From positions 1 through 42,087 of the forward strand of contig JABAQT010000086.1 of NCBI GenBank assembly GCA_019187195.1: DNA of 42,087 nt, given 5' to 3'. Below the pieces are notes generated by a model. The model was not told where the DNA came from. It saw nothing but the letters and a program-made list of their open reading frames with translations, and did not search any database. A program made the translations under genes and the position numbers. Of the stretch, positions 34,522 to 40,925 are shown one piece after another (the stretch's first letter is position 1; every line of letters begins with the position of its first letter). The DNA is from Bryobacteraceae bacterium (GTDB lineage: Bacteria; Acidobacteriota; Terriglobia; Bryobacterales; Bryobacteraceae).

Positions 34522-34530
34522 AGTCTAGCA
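34522..34530 (-). promoter_or_regulatory. Extended -10 (TGCTAGACT) for the seven-helix protein
   Basis: On the minus strand TG-C-TAGACT fits an extended -10 element, giving a predicted leader of about 30 bases before the ATG at 34485. No -35 is seen, as expected for extended -10 promoters. Confidence 0.35.
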
Positions 34531-34558
34531 TCCAGGCAGAGGAGCCGGTCTGCCTGGA
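34531..34558 (-). repeat. Perfect 10-bp hairpin after the microprotein gene
   Basis: TCCAGGCAGA and TCTGCCTGGA pair perfectly around the 8-base loop GGAGCCGG. The hairpin lies 20 bases downstream of the 37-codon gene on the minus strand and just before the promoter-like box of the next gene. There is no T-run on either side, so it may stabilise the 3' end or attenuate transcription rather than be a full intrinsic terminator. Confidence 0.5.
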
Positions 34559-34577
34559 CGCCGGGAACCGGAAAATC

Positions 34578-34691
34578 TTACCGGTTTGCAAGCTGCCGGG
34601 CGGAGCAGGGCCAGCACTCCGGTTGCGGTATGTCGATCGCGCTGAGCGCCGAGAAGGTAAGAAGGGCGAGCAAGACGACTTTCTTAAGCAT
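34578..34691 (-). CDS. 37-residue secreted CxxC microprotein
   Basis: This short gene encodes a signal-peptide-like start (MLKKVVLLALLTFSALSA) followed by a mature part of only about 19 residues that contains PECWPC. An AGGAG Shine-Dalgarno sequence lies six bases before the ATG, which makes translation likely. The CWPC pair could form a disulfide or bind metal outside the cytoplasm. It is the first gene of a minus-strand run that continues with the seven-helix protein and the anchored protein. A degenerate copy of the palindrome found at the XRE gene lies about 90-110 bases upstream. The function is unknown; no homologue is recognised. Confidence 0.6.
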   Translation of the reverse strand: MLKKVVLLALLTFSALSAIDIPQPECWPCSARQLANR

Positions 34692-34779
34692 GATGATCTC
34701 CTGGGGTCTTGGTTACCGGAAGTGCCGGTTCATCAACAGGATAAACAGGGTTTCGAGATCCGCGGCGGGTTTGCCTAAA

Positions 34780-34799
34780 GTTTTCGAAATTCAGAACAA
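34780..34799. promoter_or_regulatory. Degenerate copy of the XRE-region palindrome
   Basis: This 20-base element matches the inner 20 bases of the palindrome at 36207-36228 at 16 positions when read in the orientation GTTTTCGAAATTCAGAACAA. The right half (TTCAGAACAA) is perfect and the left half is partial. It lies between the divergent microprotein gene and the 155-residue gene, where it could act on either. Confidence 0.4.
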
Positions 34800-34853
34800 C
34801 GAGGGTTTAGGCGCGAGAAATACCCGCCCGGCAAGCCATATTTCCCCCGTCAT

Positions 34854-34862
34854 TGATATACT
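34854..34862 (+). promoter_or_regulatory. Extended -10 promoter (TGATATACT) of the 155-residue gene
   Basis: TG-A-TATACT is a good extended -10, placed 26 bases before the GTG at 34889. The TTGTTCCGAA half-site begins at its last base, so a bound protein there would cover the transcription start. Confidence 0.5.
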
Positions 34863-34871
34863 TGTTCCGAA
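34862..34871 (+). promoter_or_regulatory. Half-site TTGTTCCGAA overlapping the -10/start region
   Basis: This is an exact half of the palindrome at 36207-36228 in its reverse reading (TTGTTCCGAA). It overlaps the extended -10 and predicted transcription start of the 155-residue gene, where a repressor would be effective. Confidence 0.4.
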
Positions 34872-34888
34872 ACCCGGCGGAGGTTAGC

Positions 34889-35356
34889 GTGAGCCACTCT
34901 GAACCCGATTCCCCTCATCCTTCTTTTGAACGCACCCCCGCCGCCGACCTCTGGCGTCACACCCTCTCCCAGATCCCCTCCGTTTTCGGCCGCCTCGTCT
35001 ACCTGCACTCCCTGCGCGATTCCAACACCGGCCTGTACCACCACCATGGCATCGAGGCCATCTTCGGCCACGCTGAAGCCAATCGCGCCATGCGGCAAAG
35101 CCATGAACTCGCCTTTGCCGAATGGCTGGAATTCCGCCTGGAGCGGCAGAAAACGGATCTGGAGTTGTATGTGGCCGGCCTCGAGCCGGAACGCAGGACC
35201 GTAGTCGAGGCGTGGTCGCGCCTCGAGCCCTACCGGAGCTTACCCCCGGACTCGGCGCGCCTCGTGGAAAGAGAACTTTTTCTCGCCGACCTCGAGACGC
35301 TCCTCAGCCTGATGCGGAACGAGCTCGGCGTCGCTTCGCCTGATCGAGACGCATAG
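34889..35356 (+). CDS. 155-residue protein of unknown function
   Basis: This soluble, mostly helical protein has no signal peptide. Visible features are an ADLWRHTLSQIPSVFGRLVYL segment broken by helix caps, LRDSNTGLYHHHGIEAIFG (about 43-61) and a C-terminal Leu-rich helix. No known domain is recognised. The start is GTG, fixed by GGAGG five bases upstream. The last 53 bases overlap the convergent 3' end of the XRE regulator, so the two transcripts are antisense there. The shared half-site motif suggests it is controlled by that regulator (inference). Confidence 0.78.
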   Translation: MSHSEPDSPHPSFERTPAADLWRHTLSQIPSVFGRLVYLHSLRDSNTGLYHHHGIEAIFGHAEANRAMRQSHELAFAEWLEFRLERQKTDLELYVAGLEPERRTVVEAWSRLEPYRSLPPDSARLVERELFLADLETLLSLMRNELGVASPDRDA

Positions 35357-36116
35357 CCACGCCGGTGACCTGGCCGATTACGTCGATCTGATCCGGATAC
35401 TGGTAAAAAACGGGATTGGCGCGCGATGCCGGATGCGGTTGCAGTACAATCTGGCCGGTCTCGGTGAGATGGCACCAGGCGCAGGCGAATCCGTCCTTGT
35501 GCTCGAGAAAGTAGATCGGCCGTTCGAACTCCGAGGACCAGCCGGAACTGGCGATCCGGCGTTTGGTTTCATCGATGAGGATGAACGAGCCCGGCTGGAG
35601 GATGGGATACATGAACCAATCGTCCGTTCCAATGTAGCCGTAGCGGTGCGCCTCCAGGTCAAGTCCCTCGAGCAGCATCAGTGGCAGCTTTCCCCAACGC
35701 TGAATCATGCGGCTGAGATAAGTGGTCTTGCGCATGTCCAGCCCGGGATCCAGCGAGAGCGGGATCGTCACCTGCCCATAGCCGTTGGTGGAAAAGCCGA
35801 TGGTATGCGTGCGGTCGATCTCGACCTGCGCGGCGTCGGAAGCGAGCCGCGAGACATCCACCTTGTACCACCCCATCACTTCATAGGGGTCGAGCCGGTA
35901 GATCGCGCACAACGAGTACAGACGGTAGAGAGTCGGAACCGTCCCCTTGTTCTCGATGTCGGCCAGGCGGCTCAGCCCGAGAATGAATTCGTCGTTCTGG
36001 TGGCGCTCGGCAATCCTCACGCTCGCTTCCTCGACATCGCGGTAGCGCAGGTTTAGCCGTTCGCGAACGCGCTTCAGTTTCTGTCCGGCTTCCTCCATGC
36101 TATGATTCTCAGCCAA
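35304..36116 (-). CDS. XRE-family regulator with S24/LexA-like domain lacking the protease dyad
   Basis: This 270-residue protein has an N-terminal helix-turn-helix of the XRE type (about 11-80, GQKLKRVRERLNLRYRDVEE to LSRLADIENKG). Its C-terminal region (about 160-258) follows the order of an S24 LexA/CI-like fold: MYPILQPGSFILID, then FLEHKDG, then VLQPHP and DVIGQVTGV. At the usual catalytic Ser (GDSM) it has TDDW (164-167), and at the usual Lys it has CAWC (212-215), so self-cleavage is not expected. It may sense a ligand instead. TTG at 36116 has a GGAG seven bases upstream; ATG at 36098 is an alternative. Confidence 0.85.
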   Translation of the reverse strand: MAENHSMEEAGQKLKRVRERLNLRYRDVEEASVRIAERHQNDEFILGLSRLADIENKGTVPTLYRLYSLCAIYRLDPYEVMGWYKVDVSRLASDAAQVEIDRTHTIGFSTNGYGQVTIPLSLDPGLDMRKTTYLSRMIQRWGKLPLMLLEGLDLEAHRYGYIGTDDWFMYPILQPGSFILIDETKRRIASSGWSSEFERPIYFLEHKDGFACAWCHLTETGQIVLQPHPASRANPVFYQYPDQIDVIGQVTGVAMRLDQAKRRRARSASG

Positions 36117-36162
36117 TGGGAGTCTCCGCTGGAAACTCCCGTAGGCTTATGTTTCCGTAGGG

Positions 36163-36191
36163 ATTATAGCGATCGGGAGCCGGAAGAGCAA
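36163..36191 (-). promoter_or_regulatory. Sigma70 promoter TTGCTC-N17-TATAAT of the XRE gene
   Basis: On the minus strand a consensus TATAAT -10 (36163-36168) and a TTGCTC -35 (36186-36191) are spaced by exactly 17 bases. The transcription start would be near 36156, about 40 bases before the TTG. The palindrome at 36207-36228 is centred about 61 bases upstream of that start. Confidence 0.6.
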
Positions 36192-36206
36192 GCATTATCG
36201 CAGAGG

Positions 36207-36228
36207 TTTGTTCTGAATTCGGAACAAA
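36207..36228. promoter_or_regulatory. 22-bp near-perfect palindrome, candidate operator
   Basis: TTTGTTC-T-GAATTC-G-GAACAAA is an inverted repeat with only one mismatched pair. It lies in the divergent region between the XRE regulator and ubiX, upstream of the regulator's -35 and 21 bases before the ubiX start. Its shape fits a dimeric HTH protein, and the adjacent regulator is the obvious candidate to bind it. Confidence 0.6.
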
Positions 36229-36249
36229 ATTTACAGTTGGAGGCCAATT

Positions 36250-36819
36250 TTGAGAATCGTGATCGGGATCTCCGGCGCAAGCGGCGCCATCTATGGAATC
36301 CGCCTGCTCGAGAAGCTAAGAAAACGCGACAATGTCGAGACTCACCTCATTCTGACACGCTCCGGCGAGCGCACGGCCTGGCTCGAGACTGGAAAGAAAG
36401 GCGCGGAAATCAGGGACCTGGCGCACCATAGCTATCCGCTCGAGGATGTCGGCTGCCGGCTGGCGAGCGGTTCCTTTCTCACCGACGCCATGGTCGTGGC
36501 GCCGTGTTCGATTCACAGCATGGCGTCCATTGCTCACGGAATCAGCTCCAACCTCCTCGTGCGCGCCGCCGACGTCGCCCTCAAGGAACGCCGCCGCCTC
36601 ATCCTTCTGGTGCGCGAAACTCCCCTCCACCTCGGACATCTTCGCGCCATGACCAGTCTCGCCGAAATGGGCGCGATCATCGCTCCTCCGGTGCCCGCCT
36701 TTTACCATCTGCCCAAATCCGTCGAGGACATCGTCGATTTCAGCGTCGCCCGCGTGCTCGACCTGCTCGGATTGCCTGAAGGCGACGCCCCAAGATGGAG
36801 TGGAGGAAGACAGGAATGA
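36250..36819 (+). CDS. ubiX: UbiX/Pad1-type flavin prenyltransferase
   Basis: This 189-residue flavoprotein attaches a dimethylallyl group to FMN to make the prenylated cofactor used by UbiD-type decarboxylases. It has the N-terminal GISGASGAIYGIRLL loop, the MVVAPCSIHSMASIAHG segment and LILLVRETPLHLGHLRAM, all characteristic of the family. The start is TTG, fixed by GGAGG six bases upstream. No ubiD is in the window, so the user decarboxylase is elsewhere. It overlaps pheA by four bases, an unusual pairing of a cofactor enzyme with phenylalanine synthesis. Confidence 0.94.
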   Translation: MRIVIGISGASGAIYGIRLLEKLRKRDNVETHLILTRSGERTAWLETGKKGAEIRDLAHHSYPLEDVGCRLASGSFLTDAMVVAPCSIHSMASIAHGISSNLLVRAADVALKERRRLILLVRETPLHLGHLRAMTSLAEMGAIIAPPVPAFYHLPKSVEDIVDFSVARVLDLLGLPEGDAPRWSGGRQE

Positions 36820-37652
36820 AGCGGATTCGCACCGCCTTTCAAGGCGAACTCGGAGCCTTCAGCCAGATGGCCGTGAAGCAGCTTCTCGGAGACGCCGCCG
36901 TCCCCCTGCCCTGCGAACGGTTTGAACAGGTGTTTCGCAGCCTCAGCGAGGGAACGGCCGCCGCCGCCGTGATCCCCATCGAGAACACACTGCACGGCTC
37001 CATCCATGAAAATTACGACCACTTATTGAACTTCGATCTGCAAATTCAGGGAGAAACCAGCGTACGGATCGTTCACAACCTCATCGCCTGCCCCGGAGTG
37101 AACTGGAGACAGGTCCGCCGCGTCTACTCCCATCCCGTCGCCTTGAACCAGTGCCTCGAGTTCTTCGCCGCCAACCCGCGGCTCGAGAAGTGTCCGTTCT
37201 ATGACACTGCCGGCAGCGTGAAGATGATGATGGAGGAAAAGCTGACCGACGCCGCCGCGATCGCCTCCGCCATGGCCGCCGAAATCTACGGAGGAAAGAT
37301 CCTCAAACGCTCCATCGAGGATGACCGCCGGAATTTTACTCGCTTCTTCCTCCTCCGCCGCCGGGGAGACACGGTCGTGGCCCCCGCCGAGGGAGAGCGC
37401 AAGACTTCACTCGTGTTCACCACCCGTAATGCCCCCGGCGCTTTGTTCCGGGCGCTCAGCGCGTTTGCCCTGCGCGACCTGAGCCTCACGAAGATTGAAT
37501 CGCGCCCGCTGCGCGGCAAACCCTGGGAGTATCTCTTCTATGTCGATGTCCTAGCCGACACCCGGGACACCAGGATGCGCAAGGCGCTTGGCCATCTCGA
37601 GGAACTGGCCGACTTCCTGAAAGTGTTGGGATGCTATCCTAGAGGGAAATAA
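36816..37652 (+). CDS. pheA: Prephenate dehydratase with ACT domain
   Basis: This 278-residue monofunctional enzyme converts prephenate to phenylpyruvate in phenylalanine synthesis. The dehydratase domain (about 1-180) has FQGELGAFSQ, IPIENTLHGSI and the NFTRFFLL motif containing the catalytic Thr. The C-terminal ACT domain (about 195-278) has NAPGALFRAL and the ESRP phenylalanine-binding motif, so feedback inhibition by phenylalanine is expected. No chorismate mutase domain is fused. The ATG at 36816 overlaps the ubiX stop (ATGA); an ATG at 36795 is in frame but less likely. Confidence 0.95.
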   Translation: MKRIRTAFQGELGAFSQMAVKQLLGDAAVPLPCERFEQVFRSLSEGTAAAAVIPIENTLHGSIHENYDHLLNFDLQIQGETSVRIVHNLIACPGVNWRQVRRVYSHPVALNQCLEFFAANPRLEKCPFYDTAGSVKMMMEEKLTDAAAIASAMAAEIYGGKILKRSIEDDRRNFTRFFLLRRRGDTVVAPAEGERKTSLVFTTRNAPGALFRALSAFALRDLSLTKIESRPLRGKPWEYLFYVDVLADTRDTRMRKALGHLEELADFLKVLGCYPRGK

Positions 37653-37750
37653 GGGCCGCTCCGAAACGTGTAGGATTTACCGTATGCATGGGGCGAAAAT
37701 GCCGTTCCCCCGGTACTAACGCCCGCCATCACCCTGTTGTTCTGTCAATA

Positions 37751-37766
37751 GTTCCGGGTTTGGAAC
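37751..37766. promoter_or_regulatory. GTTC-N8-GAAC inverted repeat upstream of the OmpA-family gene
   Basis: GTTCCGGGTTTGGAAC has the same GTTC-N8-GAAC frame as the palindrome at 36207-36228, and a TTGTTCTG lies just before it (37737-37744). The flanks and centre differ, so this could be coincidence. Confidence 0.25.
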
Positions 37767-37793
37767 CTGGTTTGCCCATTTCCGAACGGAGGG

Positions 37794-37829
37794 AGCGATC
37801 GGTATGCACAAAGCGATCGGTATACACAA
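37794..37829 (+). repeat. Tandem 18-bp duplication across the start codon
   Basis: AGCGATCGGTATGCACAA (37794-37811) is followed directly by AGCGATCGGTATACACAA (37812-37829), identical except for G to A. The first copy holds the ATG used as start; in the second it is ATA. Because 18 is a multiple of three, the frame is kept and the protein gains six residues. Confidence 0.85.
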
Positions 37830-39444
37830 TAAAACAGGGCTGCTTGTCTGTTTGCTCGCCGCCGGGCTTCCGGCGCAGCAACTCGAGCCTGTCACCACCA
37901 TCAAAGTCAACGTCGTCGCAAAATCCACCAAGGCGCTCAACTACCGCCATCGCAGCGGGTCCACGATGATCGATTTTCGCGGAACCGCCGTGGCTCCAAA
38001 GGCGGCCGGCAAGGCAAAGGTGGATAGCAAACAGGGACGCATCGAAATCGACGCCAATTTTCAGAATCTTGCGCCCGCCTACACACTGGGCCCCGAGTAT
38101 CTCACCTATGTCCTCTGGGCCATCACACCCGAGGGCCGGCCGCAGAACCTGGGAGAGATTCTGCTCAACGGAACCAAGAGCAAGATCAGCGTCACGACGG
38201 AATTGCAGGTGTTCGGGCTGATTGTGACGGCCGAGCCCTACTACGCCGTGACGCAGCCAAGCGACGTGATCGTGATGGAGAACGAACTCCGCCCAGATAC
38301 GCTCGGCAAGTGGGAAATCGTCGATGCCAAGTACGAACTGCTGCAGCGCGGCCAGTATGCGGGAACCGGCTCCGCGCAGCCCCCCACTTGGAGTTCGAAG
38401 ATTCCCATCGAGTTGATCGAAGCACGGAACGCGGTGCGCATTGCCAAACTCTACGGAGCGGAGAAGTACGCCGCCGGCACCTACGAAAAGGCCGTCAAAG
38501 CTCTCGAGCAGGCGCAGGATTACCATGACCGCCGCGCCGGCAACAAGCCGGTCAGCATGATGAGCCGTGAAGCCGTGCAACGCTCGGAAGACGCGCGCGT
38601 CATCTCCCTGAAGCGCCAGGACGAGGAGCGCCTGGCCGCCGAGCGCAAGGCGGCGGCCGACCGCGAAGCCAAGGCAAAGGCGGAGGCGGAAGCCGAAGCC
38701 CGCCGCAGGCAGCAGGCCGAAATGGAGCGCGCCGCCGCTGAGAAGGCGAAAGCCGAAGCCGATCTCGCGGCCCGCCGCGCGGCCGACGAACGCGCCGCCG
38801 CCGATCGCGCGCGCGCCGATGCCGAGAAGGCCCGCCTCGAAGCCGAGGCCGCCCGGCAGCAGGCGGAAGCGGCGCGCCTTCAGGCCGAAGCCGCCAAGGC
38901 AGCCGCGGTCGAACAACAGCGCCAACTGGCCATCGAAGCCGACAAGGCCAAGCAGGCCGCGCTCGAATCCGACCGCCTGCGGGCGAAAGCCGAACAGGAG
39001 AAAGCCGACCTTCGTCAGAGGCTGCGCGACCAATTGAACATGGTGCTCGAAACCCGGGACTCGGCGCGCGGCCTCATCGTGAACATGTCCGACGTCCTGT
39101 TCGACTTCGGCAAGTACACCCTGAAACAGGACGCAAGAGAGAGGCTGGCGCGCGTGGCGGGCATTGTCCTAGCCCACCCCAGCCTGCGCCTCGCCGTCGA
39201 AGGACATACCGATTCCATCGGAAGCGACAGCTACAACCAGAAACTGTCCGAAGACCGCGCCGGCGCCGTCCGCGAGTTTCTTCTCAGCCAGGGTTTGAAA
39301 CCGGAGCAGGTGACTGCCCAGGGATTCGGAAAGACCCAGCCGGTCGCGACGAACGACACCGCGGCGGGGCGCAAGCAAAACCGCCGCGTCGAGATTGTCG
39401 TGTCGGGGGACGAGATCGGCTCGGCCAGGCCGTCCGGCGGATAG
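37804..39444 (+). CDS. OmpA-family protein with long coiled coil
   Basis: This 546-residue envelope protein has a signal peptide (about 1-25, hydrophobic core TGLLVCLLAAGLPA), lengthened at its front by the 18-bp duplication. A beta-rich N-terminal part (about 30-200) is followed by a DUF4398-like segment (about 200-265) and an Ala/Arg/Glu-rich coiled coil (about 265-405). The C-terminal OmpA/Pal domain (about 419-535) has LFDFGKYTL, EGHTDSIGSDSYNQKLSEDRA and NRRVEI, which bind peptidoglycan. It probably ties the envelope to the cell wall. GGAGGG lies ten bases before the ATG. A strong terminator follows. Confidence 0.92.
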   Translation: MHKAIGIHNKTGLLVCLLAAGLPAQQLEPVTTIKVNVVAKSTKALNYRHRSGSTMIDFRGTAVAPKAAGKAKVDSKQGRIEIDANFQNLAPAYTLGPEYLTYVLWAITPEGRPQNLGEILLNGTKSKISVTTELQVFGLIVTAEPYYAVTQPSDVIVMENELRPDTLGKWEIVDAKYELLQRGQYAGTGSAQPPTWSSKIPIELIEARNAVRIAKLYGAEKYAAGTYEKAVKALEQAQDYHDRRAGNKPVSMMSREAVQRSEDARVISLKRQDEERLAAERKAAADREAKAKAEAEAEARRRQQAEMERAAAEKAKAEADLAARRAADERAAADRARADAEKARLEAEAARQQAEAARLQAEAAKAAAVEQQRQLAIEADKAKQAALESDRLRAKAEQEKADLRQRLRDQLNMVLETRDSARGLIVNMSDVLFDFGKYTLKQDARERLARVAGIVLAHPSLRLAVEGHTDSIGSDSYNQKLSEDRAGAVREFLLSQGLKPEQVTAQGFGKTQPVATNDTAAGRKQNRRVEIVVSGDEIGSARPSGG

Positions 39445-39466
39445 ACGCCCCTCCGGTGTTCAAGGC

Positions 39467-39502
39467 AAGGCCCCGGTAAACATGCCGGGGCCTTTGTGTT
39501 TT
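39467..39502 (+). terminator. Intrinsic terminator after the OmpA-family gene
   Basis: AAGGCCCCGG and CCGGGGCCTT form a perfect 10-bp stem with an 8-base loop (taaacatg), followed by TGTGTTTT. This is the clearest intrinsic terminator in the window and separates the OmpA-family gene from the lpdA operon. Confidence 0.88.
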
Positions 39503-39521
39503 ATGCCCTTCCACGCGATGT

Positions 39522-39527
39522 TAAGAT
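39522..39527 (+). promoter_or_regulatory. TANNNT box (TAAGAT) 6 nt before lpdA
   Basis: TAAGAT is followed by gggtta and the GTG at 39534. The GATGGG inside could be read as a weak Shine-Dalgarno sequence, so the leaderless reading is not certain. It lies directly after a strong terminator, so a promoter is needed here. Confidence 0.4.
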
Positions 39528-39533
39528 GGGTTA

Positions 39534-40925
39534 GTGTCCTACGACGTTTTGGTGATTGGGAGCGGTCCCGGCGGCTACTCGGCCGCCGTCCGCGCGGGCC
39601 AATATGGCCTCAAGACTGCCTTGGTGGAAAAAGATCCGAAATTGGGAGGCTGCTGCCTTCTGGTTGGATGCGTCCCCACCAAGGCGCTGCTGCATGCCGC
39701 TGAAGTCTGGTCGCATTTTCTGCACGGCGCCGATGAGGGTATGCTGTGCGATAACCCGCGCCTGGACTACCCCAAGGTGGCCGACCGCAAACAGAAGATC
39801 GTCGACAAGCATGCCAAAGGCGTGGAATTCCTCGTCAAGCGCCAGAAAGCCGACATCCTCAAAGGTTATGCCAGGCTGCTCGGAAACGGGAAGGTGGAAA
39901 TCAGCGGAGACAAGGGAAAGCAGGTGGTCGAGGCCAGGAACATCATTCTCGCCACCGGCTCGGAAGCCCGCATGTTGCCCGGCCTCGCTCCGGATAACAC
40001 CATCCTGACGAATATCGAAATCCTCAACCTGCGCGCCGTGCCGAAATCCCTGATCGTCATCGGAGCGGGTGCCGTCGGTGTCGAGTTCGCCTCCATCTTC
40101 CACCGCTTTGGAACAAAGGTAACCGTGCTCGAAATGCTGCCCCGCCTGGTTCCCGTCGAGGATGAAGACGTCTCGAAAGAACTCGAGCGCTATTTCAGGA
40201 AAACCGGTATCCGCTGCGAGACCGGGGCCAAAGCCGGCGGCATCGAGAAGACGGCGGGCGGCGTGAAACTTACCGTGACTCTCGCCAACGGCAAGACAGA
40301 AGTCATGGAAGCCGAAAAACTCCTCGTCGCCGTGGGCCGTAAGCCGAACACCGATAAACTGGGGCTCGAGAACACCAGGGTGGCTCTCGACCGCGGTTTC
40401 GTCACCGTCAACGGCATGCAGCAGACTTCCGAACCCGGTGTCTACGCCATCGGCGACATCGTCGCCGGCACTCCGCAACTGGCGCACGTCGCCACCATGG
40501 AAGGAATGATCGCCGTCGCCCATATCGCCGGCAAACCGGCCGTCCCCATCAATCGCAACCGCATTCCCGGAGCCACCTTCACCGAGCCTGGCATCGGCAG
40601 CGTGGGCCTCACCGAAACGCAGGCCAGGGCGCAGGGCTACAAGGTGAAGGTAGGCAAGTTCCCCTTCACCGGCAACAGTAAAGCCTCCATCGTGGGCCTG
40701 CATGACGGGTTCGTGAAAGTGGTGTCGGATGAGAAGTTCGGGGAGATCCTCGGCGTCCACATCATCGGTTATCACGCCTACGAACTGATCGCTGAAGCCG
40801 TGGCCGCAATGGAAGCCGAAGCCACGGTGGAGACGATGCGCAACACCATCCATGCCCACCCCACCCTTTACGAAGCCGTGGGCGAGGCATTCAATTCCGT
40901 ATACGGACTCGCCATCAATGCGTAA
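39534..40925 (+). CDS. lpdA: Dihydrolipoyl dehydrogenase (E3)
   Basis: This 463-residue FAD enzyme reoxidises the dihydrolipoyl groups of 2-oxoacid dehydrogenase complexes with NAD+. Features are the FAD loop GSGPGG (about 9-14), the redox disulfide Cys41/Cys46 in CLLVGC, the second nucleotide loop GAGAVGVEFA, the FAD-binding YAIGD motif, and the C-terminal HAHPTLYEAVGEAF with the catalytic His-Glu pair. GTG at 39534 is the only start that fits, since the nearest ATG upstream runs into a stop. It overlaps lipB by eight bases. Confidence 0.95.
   Translation: MSYDVLVIGSGPGGYSAAVRAGQYGLKTALVEKDPKLGGCCLLVGCVPTKALLHAAEVWSHFLHGADEGMLCDNPRLDYPKVADRKQKIVDKHAKGVEFLVKRQKADILKGYARLLGNGKVEISGDKGKQVVEARNIILATGSEARMLPGLAPDNTILTNIEILNLRAVPKSLIVIGAGAVGVEFASIFHRFGTKVTVLEMLPRLVPVEDEDVSKELERYFRKTGIRCETGAKAGGIEKTAGGVKLTVTLANGKTEVMEAEKLLVAVGRKPNTDKLGLENTRVALDRGFVTVNGMQQTSEPGVYAIGDIVAGTPQLAHVATMEGMIAVAHIAGKPAVPINRNRIPGATFTEPGIGSVGLTETQARAQGYKVKVGKFPFTGNSKASIVGLHDGFVKVVSDEKFGEILGVHIIGYHAYELIAEAVAAMEAEATVETMRNTIHAHPTLYEAVGEAFNSVYGLAINA

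Noticed and set aside
36208..36236. TTGTTC-N17-TTACAG as a ubiX promoter overlapping the palindrome
   Set aside because: The -10 is too weak to support, although it would make the palindrome a repressor site for ubiX.
38596..39020. Repetitive Ala/Glu/Arg DNA as a repeat array
   Set aside because: It is the coding sequence of a coiled coil, with no exact unit repeated.
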